Shown here: positions 8,372-15,505 of the stretch, piece after piece
Numbering within the stretch: position 1 is the first letter of the stretch
How the letters are laid out: the number at the start of each line of letters is the position of its first letter
Source: Streptomyces sp. NBC_00083
GTDB lineage: Bacteria; Actinomycetota; Actinomycetes; Streptomycetales; Streptomycetaceae
Direction of reading: 5' to 3'
Length of the DNA: 64,000 bases
Assembly: GCF_026343295.1 (NCBI RefSeq)
Contig: NZ_JAPELY010000001.1
Span: forward strand, 3,348,001 to 3,412,000
Position numbers and translations under genes: made by a program
The notes under the pieces: generated by a model
The model's input: the letters and a program-made list of their open reading frames with translations, nothing else
What the model was told of the DNA's origin: nothing
The model's database searches: none

Positions 8372-8585
8372 ACTGCTTCTCCTTCTCCTTCGTGCGGCCG
8401 CTGCCGGCCGCTGATGTCTCCGGGACGGAGCCGACGGCACGTTCTCGACATCCGAAGGCCGGCGCGTCCCCGACGGACTTCCCTCACTGCGACACCTTCC
8501 CGGACCCGCAACTCCCGCTCCAGCCGACACACCTGTGGCTGTGAGCCTACGGAGGGGCACGCGATGTTGCAGGGGCCGGCCGACG

Positions 8586-9539
8586 TCACACGGCCACCGG
8601 CGCGCACGGGGCCTCATCGAGGCGCTGCGCGAGGTCGAGCAGGTCCTCGTGGCGCAACACGCGTCCGTCGAAGCCGGGGAGAGGGACGTGGAGGGGCTGG
8701 ATCCAATGGGCGGGGATCGCGTCCAGACCGTAGTACGCGCCCGCGAGGCCCCCGGTCACCGCGGCCACGGTGTCCGTGTCGCCGCCGAGGTCGATCGCCG
8801 CGCGCACCGCCTCTTCGAAGCCGGCCGTGGTGCGCAGAGCCCACACTGCGGAACCCAGACAGGGCCAGACGGCGCCGTTGAACTCCGTTGCCTGATCGGG
8901 GTGCCAGTGGGGCGAGAGGACCCTGGCGTAACGATCGCGGTGGTCCGGGTGGACGAGAGCCAGGACGTCCGGGAGTGAGGCGAGGGGATCGGAGTCCTCG
9001 AACGTGACACGGATGAGTTCGTGGAAGATCGCGGTGCCCTCCCAGGCCGCGCGGTCCCCGTGAGTGAGGGCGGCGATGCGGCGGGCCGCGTTCATGGTGG
9101 GCTCTTGTCCGGCGGCGGCGAAGTGGACCGCGGAGGTCGAAGCCCGCATCAAGGAGCCGTTTCCGGCGGCGCGTTGATTGACCTGGAAGTGGAGTGCGGC
9201 GGCGAGATCCCACGACATGCCGTTGGTCAGGACGTCCTCGGTCTGCAGGCCGATGTCCTTGGGCTCCGATGCCGCCCATCGCTGGAAGCGGGCGAAGATG
9301 TCCGGCAGATCCAGCTCACCCCGTTCGAGCAGCGATTCCGCGACCAGGACGGCCATTTGCGTGTCGTCCGTCGCCTCGCCGGGGTCCCAGCCGCCGCCTC
9401 CGCACATCTCACCGCCGACTCCGGGCGCGGGAAACCGCGCGGAGAACGCGCCCGGGGGGCCGAACTCGAAGGGGCCGCCCAGGGCGTCACCCACCGCCGA
9501 TCCGACGACCGCGCCGGCGGTCCGCTGAGTCCTCTTCAT
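8586..9539 (-). CDS. ADP-ribosylglycohydrolase family protein
   Basis: A 317-residue protein of the DraG/ARH fold that removes ADP-ribose from proteins or nucleic acids. The metal-binding motifs are intact: TDDTQM (Asp58, Asp59) near the N-terminus, GNGSLMR around 127-132, and GGDTDT (252-257, Asp254 and Asp256). The N-terminal GAVVGSAVGDALG is the usual helix-1 signature. The length is typical. No partner ADP-ribosyltransferase or macrodomain gene is close, so the target is unknown. Confidence 0.9.
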   Translation of the reverse strand: MKRTQRTAGAVVGSAVGDALGGPFEFGPPGAFSARFPAPGVGGEMCGGGGWDPGEATDDTQMAVLVAESLLERGELDLPDIFARFQRWAASEPKDIGLQTEDVLTNGMSWDLAAALHFQVNQRAAGNGSLMRASTSAVHFAAAGQEPTMNAARRIAALTHGDRAAWEGTAIFHELIRVTFEDSDPLASLPDVLALVHPDHRDRYARVLSPHWHPDQATEFNGAVWPCLGSAVWALRTTAGFEEAVRAAIDLGGDTDTVAAVTGGLAGAYYGLDAIPAHWIQPLHVPLPGFDGRVLRHEDLLDLAQRLDEAPCAPVAV

Positions 9540-9661
9540 TCGCGCAGGCTATCTGTGCCGCGCCGTGGGCATGCGCGGAAGGGGTGGCTCGCGTGGGCCA
9601 CTGACCCGGGGCCCTGCTGTGCCGCCGTAGGCCTTCGCGTGTACGGGTGGGGTCACGAGGC

Positions 9662-10219
9662 TCAGTTGAGCTCGCGTACCACCCGGGCGGGGTTGCCGAC
9701 CGCGAGTACGCCCGGCGGCAGGTCGCGGGTGACGACGGCGCCCGCGCCCACCACCGTGTTCGCGCCGATGGTGACCCCGGGGCAGACGATCACCCCGGCG
9801 CCCAGCCACACGTTGTCCCCGATCGTCACGGGCTGGGCCTTCTCCCACCCGGCCCGGCGCCGCTCGGCATCCATCTCGTGCGTAGGGGTGAGGAGTTGGA
9901 CGTTGGGTCCGATCTGGACATCGGCTCCGACGCTGATGGCGCCGGTGTCGAGGAACACCGCGCCGAAGTTCACGAACGTCCCCGCGCCGATGCTGATGTT
10001 GTAGCCGAAGTCGCAGCGGAACGGCTGCCGTACGCGGACGGACGGGTCGACCGAGCCGAGCAGCTCCGCGAGGATCGCGTGCCGCTCGGCGGCCGGTGCC
10101 GTAACGGCCGCGTCGTAGGCGGCGCACAGCTGGATCCGGCGCCGGGAGTCGGCGAGGAGTTCGGGATCGTCCGGCAAGTACCACTCGCCGGCCAGCATCA
10201 GGCGCTTGTTCTCACCCAC
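9662..10219 (-). CDS. Maltose/galactoside O-acetyltransferase family protein
   Basis: A 185-residue left-handed beta-helix acetyltransferase of the Maa/LacA/NodL type. The N-terminal MLAGEWYLPDDPELLADSRR is the family's helical cap. Hexapeptide repeats follow (ISIGAG, ISVGAD, VTIGDN, VTIGAN, VVGAGAVVTRDLPPG), with the catalytic His in LLTPTHEMD. It transfers acetyl from acetyl-CoA to a sugar hydroxyl. The GTG at 10219 is chosen because GGGAGG lies 6 nt upstream; the ATG further out lacks a site. Confidence 0.9.
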   Translation of the reverse strand: MGENKRLMLAGEWYLPDDPELLADSRRRIQLCAAYDAAVTAPAAERHAILAELLGSVDPSVRVRQPFRCDFGYNISIGAGTFVNFGAVFLDTGAISVGADVQIGPNVQLLTPTHEMDAERRRAGWEKAQPVTIGDNVWLGAGVIVCPGVTIGANTVVGAGAVVTRDLPPGVLAVGNPARVVRELN

Positions 10220-10289
10220 GGGCGTCCTCCCGGCTCGTCTGCCCAAACCGTACGCCATGCGAGGACGCGCGCGGCGAGCCTGGGCCGTA

Positions 10290-11246
10290 TCAGGAACGGG
10301 CCGTCAGGAAGTCGATGAGCGCGGCGTTGACCTCGTCCGGGCGTTCCTGTTGGGTCCAGTGTCCGCAGCCCGGCAGCACGATGGGCTCGCGGTGCAGGCC
10401 GGGCATGCGGTCGGGCAGGCTCGCGATGAATTCGGGTGCGCCGGGGAAGGCGGGGACGAGGTCGCGGTCGCCGTAGAGGTAGAGGGCGGGCGAGGTGATG
10501 ACGGCGTCCTGCCAGGGCGCGGTCAGTTCCCAGTTGCGGTCGAGGTTGCGGTACCAGTTGAGCGCGCCCGTGAAGCCCCGCGAGAAACTCTCCGTGAGGG
10601 CGTCGAGATCGCCCTCGGTGAACCAGCCCGGCATCTCCTCGGGGTCCTCCATCGCGGCGAGCCAGCCCCGGTCGGGGTCGACCAGCGGCTGGGTGACCTC
10701 GCCGGCCGTGTCGCCGGAGGCTCCGTAGAAGAACTTCCGGAGTGTGAGGCGCGGGTCCTTCGCGAACTCGGCGTCGGCGACACCGGGCCGGTCGAAGTAG
10801 TTCCAGTAGAAGCGCCCGCCGAACTCCCTCTCCATGGCCACCAGCGGAGGTTCCGGCCCGCGCGACGGTGGCGGCACACTCAGCCCGGCCACCCCGAGCA
10901 CCATGTCCGGCCGCAGCAGCGCGGTGTGCCAGGCGACCGGTGCGCCCCAGTCGTGCCCGACGACGTACGCCTTCTCCTCACCCAGCGCCCGGATCAGCCC
11001 GACCACGTCGCCGACCAGATGCAGGATGCTGTACGCCGCCACGTCGGCGGGGTGGTCGCTGCGGCCATAGCCCCGCTGGTCGGGGGCGACCACCCGGAAA
11101 CCGGCGGCGGCCAGCGGCCCGAACTGGTGGCGCCAGGAGTGCCAGGACTCGGGGAACCCGTGCAGAAGCACCACCAGAGGGCCCTCGCCCTCCTCGGCGA
11201 TGTGCAGCCGGACCCCGTTCACGTCAATCATCCGATGCTCAACCAT
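10290..11246 (-). CDS. Epoxide hydrolase-like alpha/beta hydrolase
   Basis: A 318-residue enzyme with soluble epoxide hydrolase features: oxyanion motif HGFPESW (29-35), DQRGYGRSD, nucleophile Asp99 in GHDWGAPVAW, a cap domain with Tyr-rich FYWNYF, the acid in GDRDLVPAF, and catalytic His296 in GCGHWTQQE. It would open epoxides to diols. The ATG at 11246 begins the conserved MIDVNGVRLHIAEEG strand. A much longer in-frame ORF runs upstream only because it fuses with the decayed gene fragment at 11.3-11.6 kb. Confidence 0.9.
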   Translation of the reverse strand: MVEHRMIDVNGVRLHIAEEGEGPLVVLLHGFPESWHSWRHQFGPLAAAGFRVVAPDQRGYGRSDHPADVAAYSILHLVGDVVGLIRALGEEKAYVVGHDWGAPVAWHTALLRPDMVLGVAGLSVPPPSRGPEPPLVAMEREFGGRFYWNYFDRPGVADAEFAKDPRLTLRKFFYGASGDTAGEVTQPLVDPDRGWLAAMEDPEEMPGWFTEGDLDALTESFSRGFTGALNWYRNLDRNWELTAPWQDAVITSPALYLYGDRDLVPAFPGAPEFIASLPDRMPGLHREPIVLPGCGHWTQQERPDEVNAALIDFLTARS

Positions 11247-11295
11247 GCGTCCGAGCGTACGCGGCGCTCCGCGGAGTGCGCGGTCGGGCGCGGAA

Positions 11296-11556
11296 CGCCC
11301 CGCACGGAACGGGGAAGTCGGGGGGTTCACGTGCGGGGCCGAGCTCACAGGGTGGGGGTACTGGTCGATCAACTCCCTTTCCGGGTAACGGTCGTGGGCC
11401 ATCATGGAGCCGGTGTACTTGTTCTGAAGACCGATCTTCGAGATGCCGGGCACGTCGCGGTAGATGGAGAAGCGCTGGAGGTCGTCCTCCCCACGCAGGT
11501 GGCCGTCGTCAGGTAGGCCTGCTCCTGGTCGGCGATGTTCGCCGGGATGGTCGCAC
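11296..11556 (-). pseudogene. Decayed, frameshifted copy of the end of the 16988-18271 gene plus its terminator
   Basis: Read on the minus strand, this stretch encodes IPANIADQEQAYLTTATC, then, in another frame, GEDDLQRFSIYRDVPGISK and NKYTGSMMAHDRY. These match the C-terminus of the secreted protein at 16988-18271 (PANIANQEQAYLTTATC, GEDDLQRFYIYRDVPGSSK, NKYTGSMMGHDRY). A 2-nt insertion after the TGC codon causes the frame change, and the last 14 or so codons are lost. Homology resumes in the terminator: GCCCCGCACG and CGTGCGGGGC arms at 11297-11306 and 11330-11339. Nothing else recognisable lies in the 417-bp gap 11247-11663. Confidence 0.85.
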
Positions 11557-11663
11557 GCACTGGTCGGCCAGTACTCCGGCCGCATGGTGATGGGCCACTC
11601 ACGTCATGCGTGCAGCCACAGGCGTGTCGCTGCACGGTCACGCCGCCCGGTCGGCTGCGCGGG

Positions 11664-12569
11664 TCACTTGCTGGTGATGCTCCATGTGCCGTCGCCGGCG
11701 CCGGTGTTGAGCGTGGTCCACGGGGCGCTGTCGAGCTTGAAGGCGTCGAGGAGGAAGGCGGCGATCGCGTCGGCCACGAGGGCGACGCGGGCAGGGTCCT
11801 CGTCGGTCGTCTCGGCGACCGCCTCGCCGGCGACGCCGCCCAGGGTGTGCTCGCCCTCGGCGATAGCGAGCATGCTCTTCGGGGCCGGGCTGAGGTGGTA
11901 GGCGTCGGTGAACCACTCCGGCCCCCGGGTGGAGAGCTGGGACTGGTCCCTGCCGCCCGCGATGACCAGGGTCGGGGCGGTCATGGTGGAGTAGTCCGGC
12001 CTCATGAACGGCAGATGTTCGGCGGCGAACGGAGTGAGGGAATCGCCCGTTCCGGTCGCGGCGATGAGCGCACCGGCCGAGACCGCAGGGTGGGAGAGGT
12101 CCTCTCCTGGAGTCCCGTCGGCGTCGAGTACGCGCGTGCCGAGCAGCGCGCCGGCGGTCTGGGCGCCCCAGGAGTGACCGACCACCGCGACGCGGTCCCG
12201 GTCGGCACGGGTCCCCAGATCGCCCGCCTGGCGAAGGACGGCGCCGAGGCCGTCGAGAATCGCGTGGAGGTCGGCGATCCGGACGCGCCAGATGGTGGCG
12301 AAACGCGGGTCGTCCCAGGTGATGCCGTTGCGGCGGGAGTCGAGATGGGTGGGCTGCACGACGATGAACCCGGCGGCTGCCCACCGGTCGACCAGCGGTT
12401 CGTATCCGTCCATGGACCATGCGTTGCCGTGGGAGAACACGAGGACGGGAAGGTGGTGGCCCACCAGTGGGGCGGTGACCTTGACCTGGAGGTCGGAGTC
12501 TCGACCGGGCGAGGGAACGGCGATGGGCTTGACGGAGACGATCGGCCGAGCGGGGTGGCGCGAAGACAT
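11664..12569 (-). CDS. Alpha/beta hydrolase (chlorophyllase/PET hydrolase-like)
   Basis: A 301-residue alpha/beta hydrolase. The oxyanion strand is VLVFSHGNAWS, the nucleophile elbow is VVGHSWGAQTAG, a VIAGGRDQ strand carries the acid, and EGEHTLGG gives the catalytic His. The layout is that of the chlorophyllase / dienelactone-hydrolase-related esterases; there is no convincing signal peptide, so it is probably cytoplasmic. The ATG at 12569 is chosen over one 36 nt upstream. It is divergent from a TetR gene, and two operators lie between them, so it is the probable regulated target. Confidence 0.85.
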   Translation of the reverse strand: MSSRHPARPIVSVKPIAVPSPGRDSDLQVKVTAPLVGHHLPVLVFSHGNAWSMDGYEPLVDRWAAAGFIVVQPTHLDSRRNGITWDDPRFATIWRVRIADLHAILDGLGAVLRQAGDLGTRADRDRVAVVGHSWGAQTAGALLGTRVLDADGTPGEDLSHPAVSAGALIAATGTGDSLTPFAAEHLPFMRPDYSTMTAPTLVIAGGRDQSQLSTRGPEWFTDAYHLSPAPKSMLAIAEGEHTLGGVAGEAVAETTDEDPARVALVADAIAAFLLDAFKLDSAPWTTLNTGAGDGTWSITSK

Positions 12570-12607
12570 GGGGGACCTGTGCTCTCTGCAGGGGTGCCCT
12601 GCCATAC

Positions 12608-12652
12608 TTTGGCGGAGCAGCGTTCCGCCAAACTAGCGGAACAACGTTCCGC
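12608..12652. promoter_or_regulatory. Two adjacent TetR operators
   Basis: Site 1 has arms TTTGGCGGA (12608-12616) and TCCGCCAAA (12624-12632). Site 2 has arms GCGGAAC (12636-12642) and GTTCCGC (12646-12652). Both share CGTTCCGC. They lie between the divergent hydrolase (start 12569) and TetR gene (start 12671), so one repressor probably controls both directions. Confidence 0.75.
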
Positions 12653-12670
12653 GAGTAAAGGGAGGGCCCT

Positions 12671-13240
12671 GTGCCGGATTCGGTCGGAGTGCGCCAAGCG
12701 CAGGCACAACGCACCCGTGGCGCCGTCCTGGCGGCCGCGGCGGCGGTCTTCGTGGACCAGGGCGTCCAGGCCCCCATCCGCGACATCGCGGAACGCGCCG
12801 GCGTCGGCGTGGGAACGATCTACCGCAACTTCCCCACCCGGGCGGACCTCGTCACCGCCGTCTACCGGCACCAGATCGACACCTGCACGGCGCTCGCGTC
12901 CCAGCTCCTGGAGGAGTCGGCCTCCCCGTTCACCGCCCTGACCCGCTGGGCGGACGCGTTCGTGGACTTCCTGGTGACCAAGCACGGTCTCGGTGCGGCC
13001 CTGGGATCCGGTGATCCAGGGCTGGAGAACCTCCACACCCTCATGCTGGACACCCTGGTCCCGGCCTGCGCGACTCTGCTCGAGGCGTGCGCCGCCGCCG
13101 ATGAACTCGGCCCCGGCATCACCGCCTACGCACTCATGCGCGCCATCGGAAACCTCTGCATCACCGGCCCCGACTACGACCAGGCCGACGCCAAGCACAT
13201 GGTGGCAACCCTGCTCGCCGGATGCCGTCGCACGGCGTAG
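12671..13240 (+). CDS. TetR/AcrR family regulator
   Basis: A 189-residue repressor. The helix-turn-helix runs from about residue 13 to 58 (TRGAVLAAAAAVFVDQG, then IRDIAERAGVGVGTIYRNF). The C-terminal domain with an AFVDFLVTKHGL helix matches the SbtR-like TetR_C group. The GTG at 12671 follows GGAGGG. The two palindromes just upstream, also upstream of the divergent hydrolase, indicate autorepression and hydrolase control. The ligand is presumably an ester substrate, which is inference. Confidence 0.88.
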   Translation: MPDSVGVRQAQAQRTRGAVLAAAAAVFVDQGVQAPIRDIAERAGVGVGTIYRNFPTRADLVTAVYRHQIDTCTALASQLLEESASPFTALTRWADAFVDFLVTKHGLGAALGSGDPGLENLHTLMLDTLVPACATLLEACAAADELGPGITAYALMRAIGNLCITGPDYDQADAKHMVATLLAGCRRTA

Positions 13241-13495
13241 GTCACGTAGCGCAGCAACCGTCGGTCCGTCATGGAGCCGCCGGTAGGTCGGCGGCGGGTC
13301 GTCGACCGCCATGACCGGCGGGCACGGCAGCAGGCGGCGACCCCCCCGGTCAAGCGATGTGACACCGGCGTTCCGCTCCGCGCACTCCGTCCGCTGCGGG
13401 CCGCGAAGTACGGAGCCCGAGAAAGACGTTGTGGAGGGATCGCCGAGGTTGGTAGCTTTCCTTCGACCGTGACACCGCCCAAGGAGGTGAGACCC

Positions 13496-13549
13496 ATGAA
13501 CGCTGTATCGATGTGGGTGCTCCCCCTTGCCGTCACGGCCGGCGATTGA
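13496..13549 (+). CDS. 17-codon leader peptide ORF
   Basis: Encodes MNAVSMWVLPLAVTAGD followed by TGA. It is preceded by AAGGAGGTGA (13481-13490), an almost perfect anti-Shine-Dalgarno match that few real genes here have. It ends 55 nt before the hydrolase-like gene at 13605. Codons 7-10 (Trp-Val-Leu-Pro) are part of an RNA segment able to pair with the spacer. Such a short, efficiently initiated ORF fits an attenuator leader like those before erm genes. The rest of the 364-bp gap 13241-13604 holds no other gene; TTGTGG (13429) and TAGCTT (13451) could be the promoter. Confidence 0.65.
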   Translation: MNAVSMWVLPLAVTAGD

Positions 13550-13591
13550 CGTAGATGTCGCCGGGAGCGCCCCGACAACAGGGCACTCCCG
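13515..13591 (+). promoter_or_regulatory. Candidate translational attenuator with competing stems
   Basis: Segment 1 GGGTGCTCCC (13515-13524, inside the leader ORF) can pair fully, with one G-U, to segment 2 GGGAGCGCCC (13563-13572). Segment 2 can instead pair with segment 3 GGGCACTCCC (13581-13590) with one mismatch, extended by a C-G pair (13562/13591). Segments 1 and 3 are 8/10 identical, so they compete. The ribosome site GAAAGG of the downstream gene begins at 13591, at the foot of the 2:3 stem. Leader translation should decide which stem forms. Confidence 0.6.
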
Positions 13592-13604
13592 AAAGGCGTC
13601 ACCT

Positions 13605-14375
13605 ATGTACTCTCTGCGCTTCACCCACGAATCGTCCTCGAACGGCATGCTCCAACGCGACTTCATCCTGGGCGATGTTCCCGGTGTCCTCTGGTCGCCT
13701 GCCTCCCATGGAGGCGGCCGCGCGCCCCTGGTCCTGATGGCCCACGGCGGCGGCAACCACAAGAAGCACCCGGCGATGTCGGGCCGCGCCGGTCTCCTCG
13801 TGAACGGATGCGGGTTCCACGCAGCCGTACTGGACGCGCCCGGTCACGGCGACCGGCCGCGTACGGCGCACGACGAGGCGGAGGTCGCCGAACTGTTCCG
13901 GGCGAGGGCGGCGGGCGAGCCCGAAGGCCCGATCGTCGTGCGCTACAACCATCACCTGGCGCAGCTCGCCGTACCCGAACACGTGGCGGTCCTGGATGCC
14001 CTCCAGGCGCTTCCCGAGATCGGCGACGACGGGCCGGTCGGGTTCTGGGGCATCAACATGGGCACCGCGATCGGCGTGCCGTTCGTGGCGGACGAACCCA
14101 GGATCACCGCCGCGGTGTTCGGCCAGCACTGGCCTGACGCACTGGCCGAGAAGGCGAAGCAGATCACCGTTCCGATCGAGTTCGACCTGCAGTGGGACGA
14201 CGAGCACATCTCGCGCGAGGAGGGCCTCGCACTGTTCGACGCCTTCGCGTCCAAGGAGAAGTCGCTGCACGTCAACGCGGGCAGGCACAAGGAGCTGCCG
14301 CGGTACGAGGCCGAGAGCGCGGTCCGCTTCTTCGCCCGGCATCTCGGTCGGGTTTCCACCTCGCCGGCCGCCTGA
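13605..14375 (+). CDS. Alpha/beta hydrolase-fold protein with Ser-to-Asn change at the nucleophile
   Basis: A 256-residue alpha/beta hydrolase of the dienelactone/prolyl-oligopeptidase-like type: VLMAHGGGNHKKHP for the oxyanion region, APGHGDRPR, QWDDEHIS for the acid and NAGRHKELP for the His. The nucleophile elbow reads GFWGINMGTAIG, where relatives have G-x-S-x-G; residue 151 is Asn (AAC). The enzyme may therefore be non-hydrolytic, or the change may be a single transition from AGC. A leader ORF and attenuator-like RNA precede it, and GAAAGG serves the ATG at 13605. A strong terminator follows 11 bp after the stop. Confidence 0.82.
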   Translation: MYSLRFTHESSSNGMLQRDFILGDVPGVLWSPASHGGGRAPLVLMAHGGGNHKKHPAMSGRAGLLVNGCGFHAAVLDAPGHGDRPRTAHDEAEVAELFRARAAGEPEGPIVVRYNHHLAQLAVPEHVAVLDALQALPEIGDDGPVGFWGINMGTAIGVPFVADEPRITAAVFGQHWPDALAEKAKQITVPIEFDLQWDDEHISREEGLALFDAFASKEKSLHVNAGRHKELPRYEAESAVRFFARHLGRVSTSPAA

Positions 14376-14386
14376 CCTGCGAGGCC

Positions 14387-14416
14387 GCGGCGCCCGGCGA
14401 GCCGGCCGGGCGCCGC
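14387..14416 (+). terminator. Strong hairpin terminator
   Basis: GCGGCGCCCGGC (14387-14398) pairs perfectly with GCCGGGCGCCGC (14405-14416) across a 6-nt loop, 11 bp after the hydrolase-like stop. Confidence 0.75.
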
Positions 14417-14646
14417 GCTGACCCGAGGCCGTCGGACGGCCAGTGTGCTCGGGCGGGCATGGCGTGAGAACCGGCCGGGGGAGGTGAAATACCGGCTTCC
14501 TGAATCCGAGCGCGATCGTAATGCCCCCGCCGCTCGAAATGGCTTGTACACGAGGGCACTTGGACGACAAAAACACAACGTCGACATGGCCCGCCGAGTC
14601 AGCTACCTTCACCCCACACCAGACACCCCCTATCAGGAAGCGATGC

Positions 14647-15216
14647 ATGCCCCACCTCGCGCTGTACACATTCGGCGTCCTCAAGACACCCCTCGCCGAT
14701 CCCGCGCCTCTCACACGCGAATTCCATGAACGCGGCGCGGCCATTTACGAGAAGTTCAGCCAGCACCCCGGATACCTCGCGCGCGCCGAGCCGAAAGCCG
14801 GCGACCAGGGCTCACACTTCGAGTTGGACTGGGGTGTGTGGGGAGAGTTCGCCGTACCGACCTGGTACGACAAGGGCCACGCGGTGGACACCACTGCCTT
14901 CGCCGCGTCCCTCTCGCTCTGGACCGACCTTCACTCCGCCTTCGACGCCATCTACACCGGTCTGCACCGTGCGGCGCTGAACAGGCGTTACGACTGGTTC
15001 GAGAGGTCGGCACGCCCCGGGTACGTGTTCTGGTGGGTCTCCGACGGCGAGACACCCACCTGGGGGGACGGGGTTTCCAAGCTGGAGCACCTCCACGATC
15101 ATGGCTCCGCGCCGCACGCCTTCAGTTTCCGCGACGCGTTCACCCCGGAGGGAACGCCGAGCAAGGGCTACAGCAAGGGCAGTGGCGTCGGGCTGAGGAG
15201 CGACCACGCGCATTGA
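14647..15216 (+). CDS. DUF3291 domain protein
   Basis: A 189-residue protein starting HLALYTFGVLKTPL, the first strand typical of DUF3291, a ferredoxin-like dimeric alpha/beta barrel fold. Later motifs include YLARAEPKAG, LWTDLHSAFDAIYTGLH, RRYDWFERS and YVFWWVSDGETPTW. Family members are uncharacterised; the fold suggests small-molecule binding or heme/flavin-independent monooxygenase relatives. The ATG follows GGAAG. It is monocistronic and faces a terminator at 15453. Confidence 0.8.
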   Translation: MPHLALYTFGVLKTPLADPAPLTREFHERGAAIYEKFSQHPGYLARAEPKAGDQGSHFELDWGVWGEFAVPTWYDKGHAVDTTAFAASLSLWTDLHSAFDAIYTGLHRAALNRRYDWFERSARPGYVFWWVSDGETPTWGDGVSKLEHLHDHGSAPHAFSFRDAFTPEGTPSKGYSKGSGVGLRSDHAH

Positions 15217-15452
15217 CAGGAAGGGCGGGGCGGGGTCGAAGTCCCGCAGCGACTGACGCCATGTTCCGTGGGCATTCGCAGGAACGTCGTGGAGCGGCTG
15301 ATCGGAGCGTCGAAGGTCAACCGGGCGGTTGCCGCGAGGCCGACAAGCGGGCCTCTTTCTTTTACGGCATCGTAACCGTTGGGGCCATACGCCTGTGGCT
15401 TCGTGCCTGACCCCTCATACGGAACCCAACAGCCGCACTCGGCCAGGGGGTT

Positions 15453-15505
15453 GGGCCGCCCCCGTGACCGGGGCGGCCCTGAGGCACCGCCCCGATCACG
15501 GGGCG
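15453..15505. terminator. Back-to-back hairpins between convergent genes
   Basis: GGGCCGCCCC (15453-15462) pairs perfectly with GGGGCGGCCC (15470-15479). A second stem, CGCCCCG (15488-15494) with CGGGGCG (15499-15505), overlaps the stop codon of the minus-strand gene. Together they can end transcription from both sides. Confidence 0.75.

Noticed and set aside
11567..11583. Short plus-strand match (CCAGTACTCCGGCCG) to the end of the 16988-18271 gene
   Set aside because: About 15 bases with a 3-bp gap is too short to call a further relic, although it lies beside the real one.
10290..11585. Epoxide hydrolase with a 113-residue N-terminal extension
   Set aside because: The extension is a chance in-frame fusion with the decayed gene fragment at 11.3-11.6 kb; the hydrolase fold starts at 11246.
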